Source: an uncultured Veillonellaceae bacterium (lineage in GTDB: Bacteria > Bacillota > Negativicutes > Veillonellales > Negativicoccaceae). From it: 7,088 bases of DNA. Each line of letters starts with the position of its first letter. Position 1 is the stretch's first letter. A program made the translations under genes and the position numbers. The stretch is taken from assembly GCA_900556745.1 (NCBI GenBank), contig USPU01000044.1:1-7088 (forward strand), written 5' to 3'. This document shows, piece by piece, positions 1 to 6,794 of this stretch. Below the pieces are notes generated by a model. It did no database searches, was not told the origin of the DNA, and saw only the letters and a program-made list of their open reading frames with translations.

Positions 1-591
1 GATTTCGTGATTGGCTTGCCGGATACGCATATATGGCAAGGCGGCAATGAAAAAAGCGGCCGCGCGGTTCCGTTCGCCGCCAATATCCCCACGGAAGAAA
101 TCTTTACCGCCCCGGATTTTCGCCGCATGACAGGTCACGTCACCGGCACTCGCCCATTAGTCGTTTACAACCAAACGGTCGAAGGATTGGAGCTTGATTT
201 CGTCGACGGCAAAGTAGTGCACGCGGAAGCATCGAAAGGCAAGGAGTCCATCGATCAACTGCTTGCATCGGATGAAGGCGCGCGCTTTTTAGGCGAAGTC
301 GCACTCGTACCAAAAGATTCACCCATTGCGCAAATTCCCTATTCGTTCTATGAAACGTTAATTGACGAAAACGCCTCCTGTCATTTGGCATTGGGTGCGG
401 CCTATCCGACTTGCATCACCGAAGGCAAAACAAAAACCGACGACGAATTGACCGCCGCCGGCTTAAACCGCTCGATGATTCATGTGGATTTTATGATAGG
501 AAGTTCTGACCTTACCATTATCGGACGCACAAAAGACGGTCGCGAAGTAGAAATCTTCCATGACGGCAATTTCAGTCCGAACTTTGCGTAG
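1..591 (+). CDS. M29 family metallo-aminopeptidase (AmpS/AmpT type), C-terminal part
   Basis: This is a cytoplasmic metal-dependent exopeptidase that removes N-terminal amino acids from peptides. The reading frame is open from base 1, so the gene begins upstream; 196 residues are present, roughly the second half of a family member of about 410. The apparent GTG start at base 7 is internal (it sits inside DFVIGLP, the family's D-x-x-IGLP segment). The M29 metal ligands are all visible with family spacing, in fragment numbering: Glu33 in NIPTEEIF, Glu99 in LGEVALVP, His128 in ENASCHLALG, Tyr135, and His161 and Asp163 in HVDFMIG. The 66- and 29-residue gaps E33-E99-H128 match those I recall for AmpS. 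The frame ends at TAG 589-591 inside the end of the convergent transporter gene. Family assignment is secure; the peptide preference cannot be read from sequence. Confidence 0.95.
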   Translation, partial: DFVIGLPDTHIWQGGNEKSGRAVPFAANIPTEEIFTAPDFRRMTGHVTGTRPLVVYNQTVEGLELDFVDGKVVHAEASKGKESIDQLLASDEGARFLGEVALVPKDSPIAQIPYSFYETLIDENASCHLALGAAYPTCITEGKTKTDDELTAAGLNRSMIHVDFMIGSSDLTIIGRTKDGREVEIFHDGNFSPNFA

Positions 592-1474
592 GCTCGCGCG
601 GTTCTTTACTGAAAGTAAGTAAAAGCACCGCGCTCATGACGCAAATAACGCCGATGATTTCTCCCCAACCGAATGACATCCCCAAAAAGAGCACTGAAAA
701 AACAACTGCGCCAAAGGGTTCCAGACAGGTAAGCACACTGACTGTGGTCGGCGGCAACGTGCGTAACGCATAGAGAAACAAAAAAAATGGAATTACCGTT
801 CCGCCTACCACGATGTATAAAAGCATGGGCAGAACTTGCGAATGAAAGAATATAGACCAATCAGTCGCCGGTGTAATCCAATAGCTGAACATGCTGCCGT
901 ACAACATCCCCACGCCCAATAAATAGGGTGCGGGAAAGCGCCGCAGTAACGAAAGCGGGAAAAGGATGTAAAATGCGGCGGCAAAGGCGGATAAAATCCC
1001 CCAGAAAATAGCTATCGGCGAAACGAGGAATTTAGTCACATCGCCGCCCGTCACCAGCAGCACAACGCCGATGACTGCTCCTGTGGTCGCCAACACATCG
1101 GTCAGATTCGGCCAAGACTTGGTGCGCCAAATCGCCCAGAAGAGTAACAACACCGGCGCGGAATTTTGCAATACAGTTGCCACTACCGCGCTACCTTGCT
1201 GAATCGCTTGAAAGTACGTATACTGCATGCCGAAAATACCCAGCACTCCGAACAACGGCATTTCCAGCAGATAAAATTTGCGAGTGCGTGAAGCGAGTTT
1301 TCTCTGCTTGGAGCTCGTTACAAAAAAAATCAGCAAAAATAAAATCCCGCTAAGTGTCATTCGAATCGTGGTTAAGGCCGGTGCCTGAATCGTCGTGGAA
1401 GCAAACAATTGTTGAGCTACTACGCCGCTGATTGCCCAAAAAAGCGCAGCAACTGCAACTGCCCATTTTGCCAT
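572..1474 (-). CDS. EamA/DMT-superfamily membrane transporter (drug/metabolite type)
   Basis: This is a 300-residue integral membrane protein of the drug/metabolite transporter superfamily, with two EamA repeats. About ten hydrophobic segments are visible, near residues 4-24, 32-53, 69-90, 95-116, 124-142, 152-175, 183-201, 213-236, 243-264 and 269-287. The second repeat contains the characteristic LEPFGAVVFS stretch (251-260), and the tail is short and charged. The frame can be extended to an ATG at 1501, but I prefer the ATG at 1474. It has a good ribosome site (AAAGGA, 5-base spacer) and puts the first helix right at the N-terminus (MAKWAVAVAALFWAISG), as usual in the family; the upstream ATG follows only an A/T-rich stretch. 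The substrate is unknown; relatives export amino acids, metabolites or drugs. No neighbour clarifies its role. Its stop overlaps the convergent aminopeptidase gene by 20 bases. Confidence 0.9.
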   Translation of the reverse strand: MAKWAVAVAALFWAISGVVAQQLFASTTIQAPALTTIRMTLSGILFLLIFFVTSSKQRKLASRTRKFYLLEMPLFGVLGIFGMQYTYFQAIQQGSAVVATVLQNSAPVLLLFWAIWRTKSWPNLTDVLATTGAVIGVVLLVTGGDVTKFLVSPIAIFWGILSAFAAAFYILFPLSLLRRFPAPYLLGVGMLYGSMFSYWITPATDWSIFFHSQVLPMLLYIVVGGTVIPFFLFLYALRTLPPTTVSVLTCLEPFGAVVFSVLFLGMSFGWGEIIGVICVMSAVLLLTFSKEPREPTQSSD

Positions 1475-1479
1475 ATGGA

Positions 1480-1487
1480 TCCTTTCC
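1480..1487 (-). promoter_or_regulatory. Ribosome binding site deciding the transporter start
   Basis: On the minus strand GGAAAGGA lies 5 bases before the ATG at 1474-1472. The alternative ATG at 1501-1499 is preceded by a T- and A-rich stretch (TTTAAATTTTTACAT) with no purine-rich site. This supports the shorter, 300-residue protein. Confidence 0.65.
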
Positions 1488-1518
1488 GCGATACTTCGCA
1501 TATGTAAAAATTTAAACG

Positions 1519-1541
1519 AAAAAAAAGCACCCTGACGGTGT
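1519..1541 (-). terminator. Intrinsic terminator after tRNA-Val
   Basis: Read on the minus strand, ACACC-gtcag-GGTGC is followed directly by eight T residues (1526-1519). The stem is short: four Watson-Crick pairs (CACC/GGTG), with possible extension by further base pairing at the flank. The uninterrupted T tract and its position five bases past the tRNA CCA end make a terminator the natural reading. The short stem may leave some read-through into the transporter gene, for which I see no clear promoter of its own. Confidence 0.65.
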
Positions 1542-1545
1542 AAAG

Positions 1546-1622
<77 letters not shown>

Positions 1623-1636
1623 GAGTAATTTTGTTT

Positions 1637-1666
1637 ATTTTACCCGAGAGAAGATATCATTGTCAA
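1637..1666 (-). promoter_or_regulatory. Sigma-70-type promoter for tRNA-Val
   Basis: On the minus strand a perfect -35 box TTGACA (1666-1661) and a -10 box TAAAAT (1642-1637) are separated by 18 bases. Predicted initiation falls near 1630, which leaves only about eight bases of leader before the tRNA 5' end at 1622. The GC-containing stretch CTCTCGGG lies just before the -10. Box quality and position make this a confident prediction from sequence. Confidence 0.82.
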
Positions 1667-1674
1667 GCAAAAGT

Positions 1675-1701
1675 AAAATCCCATCGAAAGGATGGGATTT
1701 T
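1675..1701 (-). terminator. Intrinsic terminator ending the mutS-ynbB operon
   Basis: A perfect 11-base-pair inverted repeat (AAAATCCCATC / GATGGGATTTT) with a 5-base loop lies seven bases past the stop codon at 1708-1710. Read on the minus strand, the stem ends in TTTT and is followed by ACTTTTG. The structure is nearly symmetrical and also has T runs on the plus strand, so it could work in both directions, although nothing on the plus strand clearly needs it. Confidence 0.85.
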
Positions 1702-1707
1702 TGATTT

Positions 1708-2958
1708 TTATTGCTCAAGCACTTTGGCGGCTGCACCCATAATAGCCAAACGCGAGTGTTCAAATACCAAACCGCCTTGCAAATACACTGTATACGGTGC
1801 GCGCAACGGACCGTCAGCGGAAAGTTCAATGGATGACCCTTGCGTGAATGCGCCGCAGGCCATGATAATCGGATCGGCATACCCCGGTAACTCTCCCGGA
1901 ACCGGACGAACATAACCATCGACAGGCGACCATGCCTGCAAACCCTCGCAGAACCCGCATAATGCTTTTTCCGTGCCTAATTCGATCGTTTGAATAAGAT
2001 CACTGCGCTCCGTGCCTAATTGCGGTTCGCTTTTGAAACCCAAACGATGAAATACGGCGGCAGCAAATTCGGCGGCGCGTAATGCTTGTCCGACTACATG
2101 CGGCGCCATAAAAAGGCCTTCAAAAAAGAGTCGATACCCCGGCGTATACGAACCCATCTCATCGCCCAAACCGGGCGCCGTCAGTTGATGCGCCGTGGCT
2201 TCGACCAGATCGGCACGACCGACGACATAACTTCCTGTCGGAGCGATCCCGCCACCGGCATTTTTGATCAGAGAGCCGGCTGCAATATCAGCGCCGATTT
2301 CGATCGGTTCTTGCGTGGCGGTAAACTCTCCGTAGCAATTGTCGACAAAACAAATCGTCTGCGGATTTTTCGCTTTGATGACACGAATGATTTCGGCTAT
2401 TTCAGTAATTGTCAATGCTTTTCGTTCCGCATAACCACGCGAGCGTTGGATCAATACCAGACGCGTTTTGGGTCCTACCGCATTCGCTAACGCGGTAAGA
2501 TCGCAGCGACCGTCTTTCGTAGCAACTTCATAATATGTTACGCCACGCTCTCGCAGATTTCCCGGCGCATTACCGGTAAGCCCGATAACCGTTTGCATCG
2601 TGTCATAAGGGGTTCCCATCGCGCAGACCATTTCGTCTCCATGGTTAAGTAACGCCAACAAGACTGTCGCCAAGGCATGTGTTCCTGAAACAAAGTGTGG
2701 ACGGACCAGCGCTTTTTCCGCACGAAAAACATGCGCAAATACCTTTTCCAAGGTTTCCCTACCGACATCGTCATAACCATAACCTGTCGTTCCTTGAAAA
2801 TGAAATGCGGATAATTGGCATTCACGAAATGCCGTTAAGATTTTCTCGGTATTTTTTACCGCGACTTCATCATAGCGCGCAAACGCTTCCCGACATGTGA
2901 GTAAAGCCTGCGTTTCGATCTCCTTAAGCGTAATTGCAGATGATTGTGAATCGTTCAC
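1708..2958 (-). CDS. ynbB: YnbB-type PLP-dependent enzyme (methionine gamma-lyase-like / 'aluminum resistance' family)
   Basis: This 416-residue cytoplasmic protein belongs to the fold-type-I PLP enzyme family Met_gamma_lyase (the B. subtilis YnbB group, often labelled aluminum resistance protein). Visible landmarks are a glycine-rich GTTGYGYDD near 56-64, a cofactor-phosphate SGTHA at 91-95, Asp206 in FVDNCYGEF (expected to contact the pyridine nitrogen), the Schiff-base Lys232 in [10 protein letters not shown], and the family signature [13 protein letters not shown] near the C-terminus. Length is normal. The start is GTG at 2958, preceded by GAAGGGG with a 7-base spacer; it overlaps the hfq stop in GTGA, so translation is probably coupled. 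Members resemble cystathionine/methionine lyases, but the physiological substrate is unsettled, so the name is a family label. In B. subtilis the homologue also lies close to hfq and miaA, which supports orthology. Confidence 0.92.
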   Translation of the reverse strand: MNDSQSSAITLKEIETQALLTCREAFARYDEVAVKNTEKILTAFRECQLSAFHFQGTTGYGYDDVGRETLEKVFAHVFRAEKALVRPHFVSGTHALATVLLALLNHGDEMVCAMGTPYDTMQTVIGLTGNAPGNLRERGVTYYEVATKDGRCDLTALANAVGPKTRLVLIQRSRGYAERKALTITEIAEIIRVIKAKNPQTICFVDNCYGEFTATQEPIEIGADIAAGSLIKNAGGGIAPTGSYVVGRADLVEATAHQLTAPGLGDEMGSYTPGYRLFFEGLFMAPHVVGQALRAAEFAAAVFHRLGFKSEPQLGTERSDLIQTIELGTEKALCGFCEGLQAWSPVDGYVRPVPGELPGYADPIIMACGAFTQGSSIELSADGPLRAPYTVYLQGGLVFEHSRLAIMGAAAKVLEQ

Positions 2959-3164
2959 TCTTTTTCCCCTTCTTGAATCGTAGAAATGGCATGCTTGTAA
3001 ATCAGCTGTTCTTTTTCCTGACTTTTAAGTAATACTGTGAAATTATCATAATCTTTGACAATTCCCTGCAGTTTAACCCCGTTCAAAAGATAAATATTAA
3101 CTGTGGCCTTCGCCTTTTTTAAGGTATCAAGAAAAGCATCCTGTAAATTTATTTTATTTGTCAT
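2955..3164 (-). CDS. hfq: RNA chaperone Hfq
   Basis: This 69-residue Sm-like protein assembles as a hexameric ring that binds small RNAs and mRNAs. The Sm1 region spans about residues 7-46 ([11 protein letters not shown] to DNFTVLLK) and Sm2 is YKHAISTI (56-63). RNA-contact residues of the family are present: Gln8, Phe42, Lys57 and His58. The C-terminus stops six residues after Sm2, as in short Gram-positive Hfqs. The rim position that reads RRER in E. coli is KKAK (16-19) here. The ATG at 3164 is chosen over an in-frame ATG at 3206 because GGGAG lies 7 bases before it, the protein then begins as the family does, and it follows the miaA stop with one base between (TGAAATG). Composition is clearly A/T-richer than its neighbours, about 33% GC by hand count. 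It ends overlapping the ynbB start. Confidence 0.97.
   Translation of the reverse strand: MTNKINLQDAFLDTLKKAKATVNIYLLNGVKLQGIVKDYDNFTVLLKSQEKEQLIYKHAISTIQEGEKE
2966..2972 (-). promoter_or_regulatory. Ribosome binding site of the GTG-started ynbB gene
   Basis: GAAGGGG on the minus strand lies 7 bases before GTG 2958-2956, inside the 3' end of hfq. It supports the non-ATG start, since the GTG shares bases with the hfq stop codon. Confidence 0.65.
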
Positions 3165-3165
3165 T

Positions 3166-4095
3166 TCACGTCTCCCAGTTGTTTTTAATGATTTGTTGCA
3201 TGGCATCAGCGAGTGCTTGCGCGCTCGGGTATACGCACGGATCTATGTACGTTATGTATGGCATTCGGCGCAACCAGGTCATTTGCCGTTTGGCAAAACG
3301 CCGCGTATGAAGCTGTATCAAAGCAAGCGTTTCTTCACGTGTCTGCGCCCCCGCAAAGTATGCCGGCCATTCACGGTACCCTATCCCTTTCCCCGCTTGG
3401 CTTATACTACCTTCATGCTTTTGCCAAAGCCAACGCGCCTCGTTTTCCAAACCCTCGGCAAACATTTTTTCAACACGGGCATTGATACGCTCATACAATA
3501 TCTCACGCGGCGGTACCAGCGCAAATATCGGTCCGGTATACAATGGCTCATCGCTTTGCTTTGTCGCTTCGTAACTGCCTCCCGCCGCAAGTACGGAAAG
3601 GGCGCGAATCAATCGTTGCGGATCGCCTACCGTCCGTGTCGCAAAATATTCCGGAGAACGTTGCCGCATTTCCTCGCGTAATCGTTCCAACCCTTGCGTG
3701 CGATACATTTCATTGTAGCGCTGCGTCCATTCCCGAACCGGTCCGATGTCAGGGAATATATAACCTTCAAGCAATGCTTGTACATACAGACCGGTACCAC
3801 CGACCAAAAAAGGGGTTTTCCCCCGCGCGGCAATATCCGTGATCAGTACCCTGGCACGCTCACAAAATTCGGCCACCGTATAGTTATCAGTGACCTCTTT
3901 AATGTCCAGCAGATGATGTACGACACGTTTCTGTTCAGCGGGTTTTGCTTTCGCTGTACCGATGTCCAGGCCGCGGTACACTTGAAACGCATCCGCCGAA
4001 ATAATTTCCCCATTGAACATTTCGGCAAGATGCAATGACACTTCTGTTTTACCCGCCCCCGTCGGCCCCATAATAACTACCAGGCGTTGTTTCAT
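3166..4095 (-). CDS. miaA: tRNA dimethylallyltransferase MiaA
   Basis: This enzyme transfers a dimethylallyl group from DMAPP to N6 of A37 in tRNAs that read UNN codons, the first step to (ms2)i6A. Motifs from this start (309 residues) are the P-loop GPTGAGKT at 10-17, [18 protein letters not shown] at 32-49 (where the family has the substrate-contacting aspartate), [14 protein letters not shown] at 98-111, KGIGYRE in the C-terminal half, and [14 protein letters not shown], the conserved tRNA-binding helix. Length is normal. The frame also has an ATG at 4104, which would add three residues. I prefer 4095 because its ATG forms a four-base ATGA overlap with the methyltransferase stop, in line with the coupling seen through the operon; the ribosome site is ambiguous (GGGG or GGGA upstream). 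hfq follows directly, the classic miaA-hfq pair. Confidence 0.96.
   Translation of the reverse strand: MKQRLVVIMGPTGAGKTEVSLHLAEMFNGEIISADAFQVYRGLDIGTAKAKPAEQKRVVHHLLDIKEVTDNYTVAEFCERARVLITDIAARGKTPFLVGGTGLYVQALLEGYIFPDIGPVREWTQRYNEMYRTQGLERLREEMRQRSPEYFATRTVGDPQRLIRALSVLAAGGSYEATKQSDEPLYTGPIFALVPPREILYERINARVEKMFAEGLENEARWLWQKHEGSISQAGKGIGYREWPAYFAGAQTREETLALIQLHTRRFAKRQMTWLRRMPYITYIDPCVYPSAQALADAMQQIIKNNWET
3172..3176 (-). promoter_or_regulatory. Ribosome binding site of hfq
   Basis: GGGAG on the minus strand is 7 bases upstream of ATG 3164-3162 and lies within the last codons of miaA. It decides the hfq start in favour of the 69-residue form over a form beginning at 3206. Confidence 0.65.
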
Positions 4096-4877
4096 AAGTC
4101 CCATACCCCGTAAACCACTCGACTATACGTACCGCCGCGTAAAAACGTCGGCGGATGCGTCTTAAACCAGCTCGCGAACGGCCTGTTTTTAACAATAATA
4201 CGTTTTTTAGCAACTCGCTTTGCTTCTTCCCAGAGTAATTCATCCAGCCCTGTTTGCGCGGCAAATGTGCGCAATTCAGCCAAGTTATTCGTTTGGCTCA
4301 CCGTATGATGAAACATGAAGTCAAAATAAATGACATCAAAGCGGTTATCCGGTTGTTTTTTAAGATAGTCGCTTACGTCAGCATGGAGCAAATGAATCCG
4401 TCGCAACGCTGCCGTCAATGCCGGTGATTCGGGAACTTGCATGGAACGCAAACCGTCTCTGCCCACTGCATACACCGGAAATGACTTTTCAAGCGCAATG
4501 ATTTCCACGTTCTCAGGCAAGGTATACGCGGCCATAATCGCGTCGCTGCCTCGACCGAATGTGGCATCTAAAAAACGTTTGGGAGAAGCCTCGTAAAAAA
4601 GGTCGGCAAAATGATCTTGGCGCTTACGTTCCCAATTCAGCGCACGTAGCTTTGCCATTTGCAAATGAAATTCCAGCCGTGTCTTTCCATCCGTTGCGAC
4701 TAATCCCCGCTGCAATTGCACAAGCCAATGGGAAATCCGTGTTCGTTCCGCCAAACGACGCAATGATGCATGGCCTCGCTCCACGTAAGGAAGTTGCCAC
4801 TCGGACGCCAACTCCTGTGCCTGCATGCGTTGCTCGTTGGTCGGCTTATAGCCGGTCGTAATCCCCCATATCATCAT
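4092..4877 (-). CDS. RsmJ-like class I SAM-dependent methyltransferase
   Basis: This 261-residue cytoplasmic protein resembles the RsmJ/YhiQ family (SAM_MT, PF04445), whose E. coli member methylates G1516 of 16S rRNA. The N-terminal part (ITTGYKPT at 6-13, PYVERGHASLRRL at 30-42) fits the Firmicutes branch. The Rossmann core shows motif I FLDATFGRGSDA (102-113), an acidic end of strand 2 at Glu130, ADVSDYL (167-172), motif IV YFDFMFHH (184-191) and a late strand EEAKRVAKKRIIVK (217-230). Motif IV normally reads DPMFP; the proline is Phe here. The frame stays open upstream into mutL, to 4949, but the ATG at 4877 overlaps the mutL stop in TGATG, and the longer N-terminus is only a shadow of mutL; ATG 4874 is equally possible. 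I see no clear ribosome site, so translation probably depends on mutL. Target RNA is inferred. Confidence 0.85.
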   Translation of the reverse strand: MMIWGITTGYKPTNEQRMQAQELASEWQLPYVERGHASLRRLAERTRISHWLVQLQRGLVATDGKTRLEFHLQMAKLRALNWERKRQDHFADLFYEASPKRFLDATFGRGSDAIMAAYTLPENVEIIALEKSFPVYAVGRDGLRSMQVPESPALTAALRRIHLLHADVSDYLKKQPDNRFDVIYFDFMFHHTVSQTNNLAELRTFAAQTGLDELLWEEAKRVAKKRIIVKNRPFASWFKTHPPTFLRGGTYSRVVYGVWDL

Positions 4878-6793
4878 CAGGAACGCCGAAACAATTTTGC
4901 CAAATCGGCGGCGGTAAATCGAACCATAACCGGTCGGCCGTGCGGGCAAACAAATGGGCGTTTCGTCGCGAGCAAATCACGAATTAATTCCCGCATCTGA
5001 CGAATATTCAATGCATGCCCCGCTTTGATCGCTCCGCGGCAGGAAGCATATGCCAATACGCGATGGCGTAACTGTTCGGCTGTCGGCGGCGTATCCGCCT
5101 GCAGCGCCAAACTGATTTCACTCAGCATGCGTTCCTGTTCGGTACCAACGGCATCGGCAGGAGCTGCTACTAAGCGCAACAATTGCGGTCCGGCCTGCTC
5201 AAATTGAAATCCCAGTGCGTGCAACTGCTCCTCATGAGTGAGCAATGCTTGAACATCTTCGGCATCGAGTTGCAAGAGTTGCGGCACCAGTAAGGTTTGC
5301 GCAGGAATCCCTTCAGTCGCCTGTGCCAAACGATCGTAGCGTACTCTTTCATGCGCCGCATGCTGGTCAATGATGTAGAGTTCTTCGCCTTTTTGGCAAA
5401 CGATAAAACAGTTCGCGATCTGCCCCAGTGGGACAAGTGCAGCCTCTGCATCTTCCTGCGGTGTAAATAAAATGCGTTCTTCTTCGTCGGAGGTATCATC
5501 TTGCTGTACTTTCGCCATGTATTCGCTGAACGTATTTTCTTCCGCGACGCTCCAACGCGGCGGTGCGTAAGACGTTGCCGTCTGTGTTGAAGCGGCCGGA
5601 GCGCCTGATGAGCTCGGTTTCGTAACGGCATTCGGCAGACGTACCGTCGGCTCCAACACCCCTTGCCGGAGCTCAAAATCCGTTTTCTTATCCGCTAGCG
5701 TAAATTCATTTTGTGCCGGTGCGGATTCGCCTTGCAGTGCAGCGGTATGGCGTTGCATACCAAGCGGTGCCTGTGTCACTTCTGTTGCCACTGTGGCCGC
5801 ATCATCAACACTCGTCAACGCATTTAAAACCGCATGATATACCGCACGGAATACCGCCTGCTCATCACTGAATTTGACTTCCCGCTTTTGCGGATGAATA
5901 TTTACGTCGACATCCGCGGGAGAAATCAGCACGCGAATCACGGCCGGCGGGTAGCCGCGTTTCGGCAACAATGAATGATACGCATTGTCGAGTGCCCGAC
6001 TCAAAGCGGGGCTTTCCACGATGCGACCATTGACAATCCACGTTTGCCATTGGCGACTGCTCTTCAGTACAGCCGGTTTAGCGATATAACCGGTCACGCT
6101 GTCGGTCTCGGTTTGATACTCCACCGGCAACATGGCATTCGCAAGATCCGTTCCGAATAAGGATGCAAATGTATCTAACATATCTCCGTTGCCGGGCGTA
6201 TCAATCACGGTACGACCGTTATTGATCAAGCGAATCGCGATTTGCGGATGCGCTAAGGCCAATTTGCCTACCAATGTATTAATCCGACTGCTTTCCGTAC
6301 GTTCCGTTTTCAAAAACTTTTGTCGCGCGGGCGTATTGTAAAATAAATCTCGCACTTCAAGTGTCGTGCCTACCGGCGCTCCGATCGTTTGCGAGGAAAT
6401 TAACTCGCCGCCTTCGATGCGAATTTCCTGTCCGATTTCCGCCTCTTGCGTACGCGTGACCAACGTCACCTTGGCGACGGACGCGATACTTGCCAAGGCT
6501 TCACCGCGAAACCCCATCGAGCTGATCGCGAAGATATCGGCCGCTTTTTGAATTTTACTCGTCGCGTGGCGTACAAATGCAAGGGCTGCATCTTCCGCCG
6601 TCATACCGTTGCCGTCATCCGTCACACGCAGGTAGCGAGCGCCACCTTCCGCAATTTCGATTTCAATATGTGCAGCATTCGCATCCAAGGCGTTTTCAAT
6701 CAATTCTTTGGCTACCGAAGCCGGTCGCTCAACGACTTCCCCGGCGGCAATTTGATTTACGGTAACGGCATCGAGAATATGTATTTGCGCCAT
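4877..6793 (-). CDS. mutL: DNA mismatch repair protein MutL (endonuclease type)
   Basis: MutL is the ATP-driven mediator of mismatch repair that couples MutS to strand incision. The N-terminal GHKL ATPase shows NQIAAGEVVERPASV (13-27), the catalytic Glu30 and Asn34 in KELIENALDA, DDGNGM (59-64), RHATSKI (75-81), GFRGEAL (94-100) and YNTPARQKF (152-160). A low-complexity Ala/Thr/Ser/Gln-rich linker runs about 330-445. The C-terminal domain has DQHAAHE (476-482) with the metal-site motif ending in Asp487 instead of Glu, SCRGAIKAGHAL (584-595) and CPHGRP (616-621), so it should nick DNA itself, as in bacteria lacking MutH. QTLLVP (499-504) corresponds to the beta-clamp-binding motif of B. subtilis MutL. 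At 638 residues its length is normal. The ATG follows the mutS stop by one base (TAATATG), with AAAGGGA 7 bases upstream. Confidence 0.97.
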   Translation of the reverse strand: MAQIHILDAVTVNQIAAGEVVERPASVAKELIENALDANAAHIEIEIAEGGARYLRVTDDGNGMTAEDAALAFVRHATSKIQKAADIFAISSMGFRGEALASIASVAKVTLVTRTQEAEIGQEIRIEGGELISSQTIGAPVGTTLEVRDLFYNTPARQKFLKTERTESSRINTLVGKLALAHPQIAIRLINNGRTVIDTPGNGDMLDTFASLFGTDLANAMLPVEYQTETDSVTGYIAKPAVLKSSRQWQTWIVNGRIVESPALSRALDNAYHSLLPKRGYPPAVIRVLISPADVDVNIHPQKREVKFSDEQAVFRAVYHAVLNALTSVDDAATVATEVTQAPLGMQRHTAALQGESAPAQNEFTLADKKTDFELRQGVLEPTVRLPNAVTKPSSSGAPAASTQTATSYAPPRWSVAEENTFSEYMAKVQQDDTSDEEERILFTPQEDAEAALVPLGQIANCFIVCQKGEELYIIDQHAAHERVRYDRLAQATEGIPAQTLLVPQLLQLDAEDVQALLTHEEQLHALGFQFEQAGPQLLRLVAAPADAVGTEQERMLSEISLALQADTPPTAEQLRHRVLAYASCRGAIKAGHALNIRQMRELIRDLLATKRPFVCPHGRPVMVRFTAADLAKLFRRS

Positions 6794-6794
6794 A

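Noticed and set aside
1475..1518. Possible promoter for the transporter gene (TACATA as a -10)
   Set aside because: No acceptable -35 box lies 16-18 bases upstream; the region there is the T tract of the tRNA terminator. Too weak to list.
2388..2415. Minus-strand TTGACA within the PLP enzyme gene as an internal promoter
   Set aside because: No -10-like hexamer is found at suitable spacing, and no gene start follows.
2086..2490. 134-codon plus-strand open frame opposite the PLP enzyme gene
   Set aside because: Fully antisense to a conserved catalytic region including the PLP lysine, and the translation resembles no known protein.
3103..3681. 192-codon plus-strand open frame opposite miaA and hfq
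   Set aside because: It crosses two firmly identified genes on the other strand, its translation shows no recognisable motifs, and it has no ribosome site or context; it is a shadow frame.
4878..4949. Upstream extension of the methyltransferase by 24 residues
   Set aside because: It overlaps the conserved end of mutL (CPHGRP region), and the extra residues do not fit the family N-terminus; the TGATG start at 4877 explains the gene better.
5170..5676. 168-codon minus-strand open frame inside mutL in another frame
   Set aside because: It lies in the linker and C-terminal coding region of mutL and has the Arg/Ser/His-rich composition typical of an out-of-frame translation.
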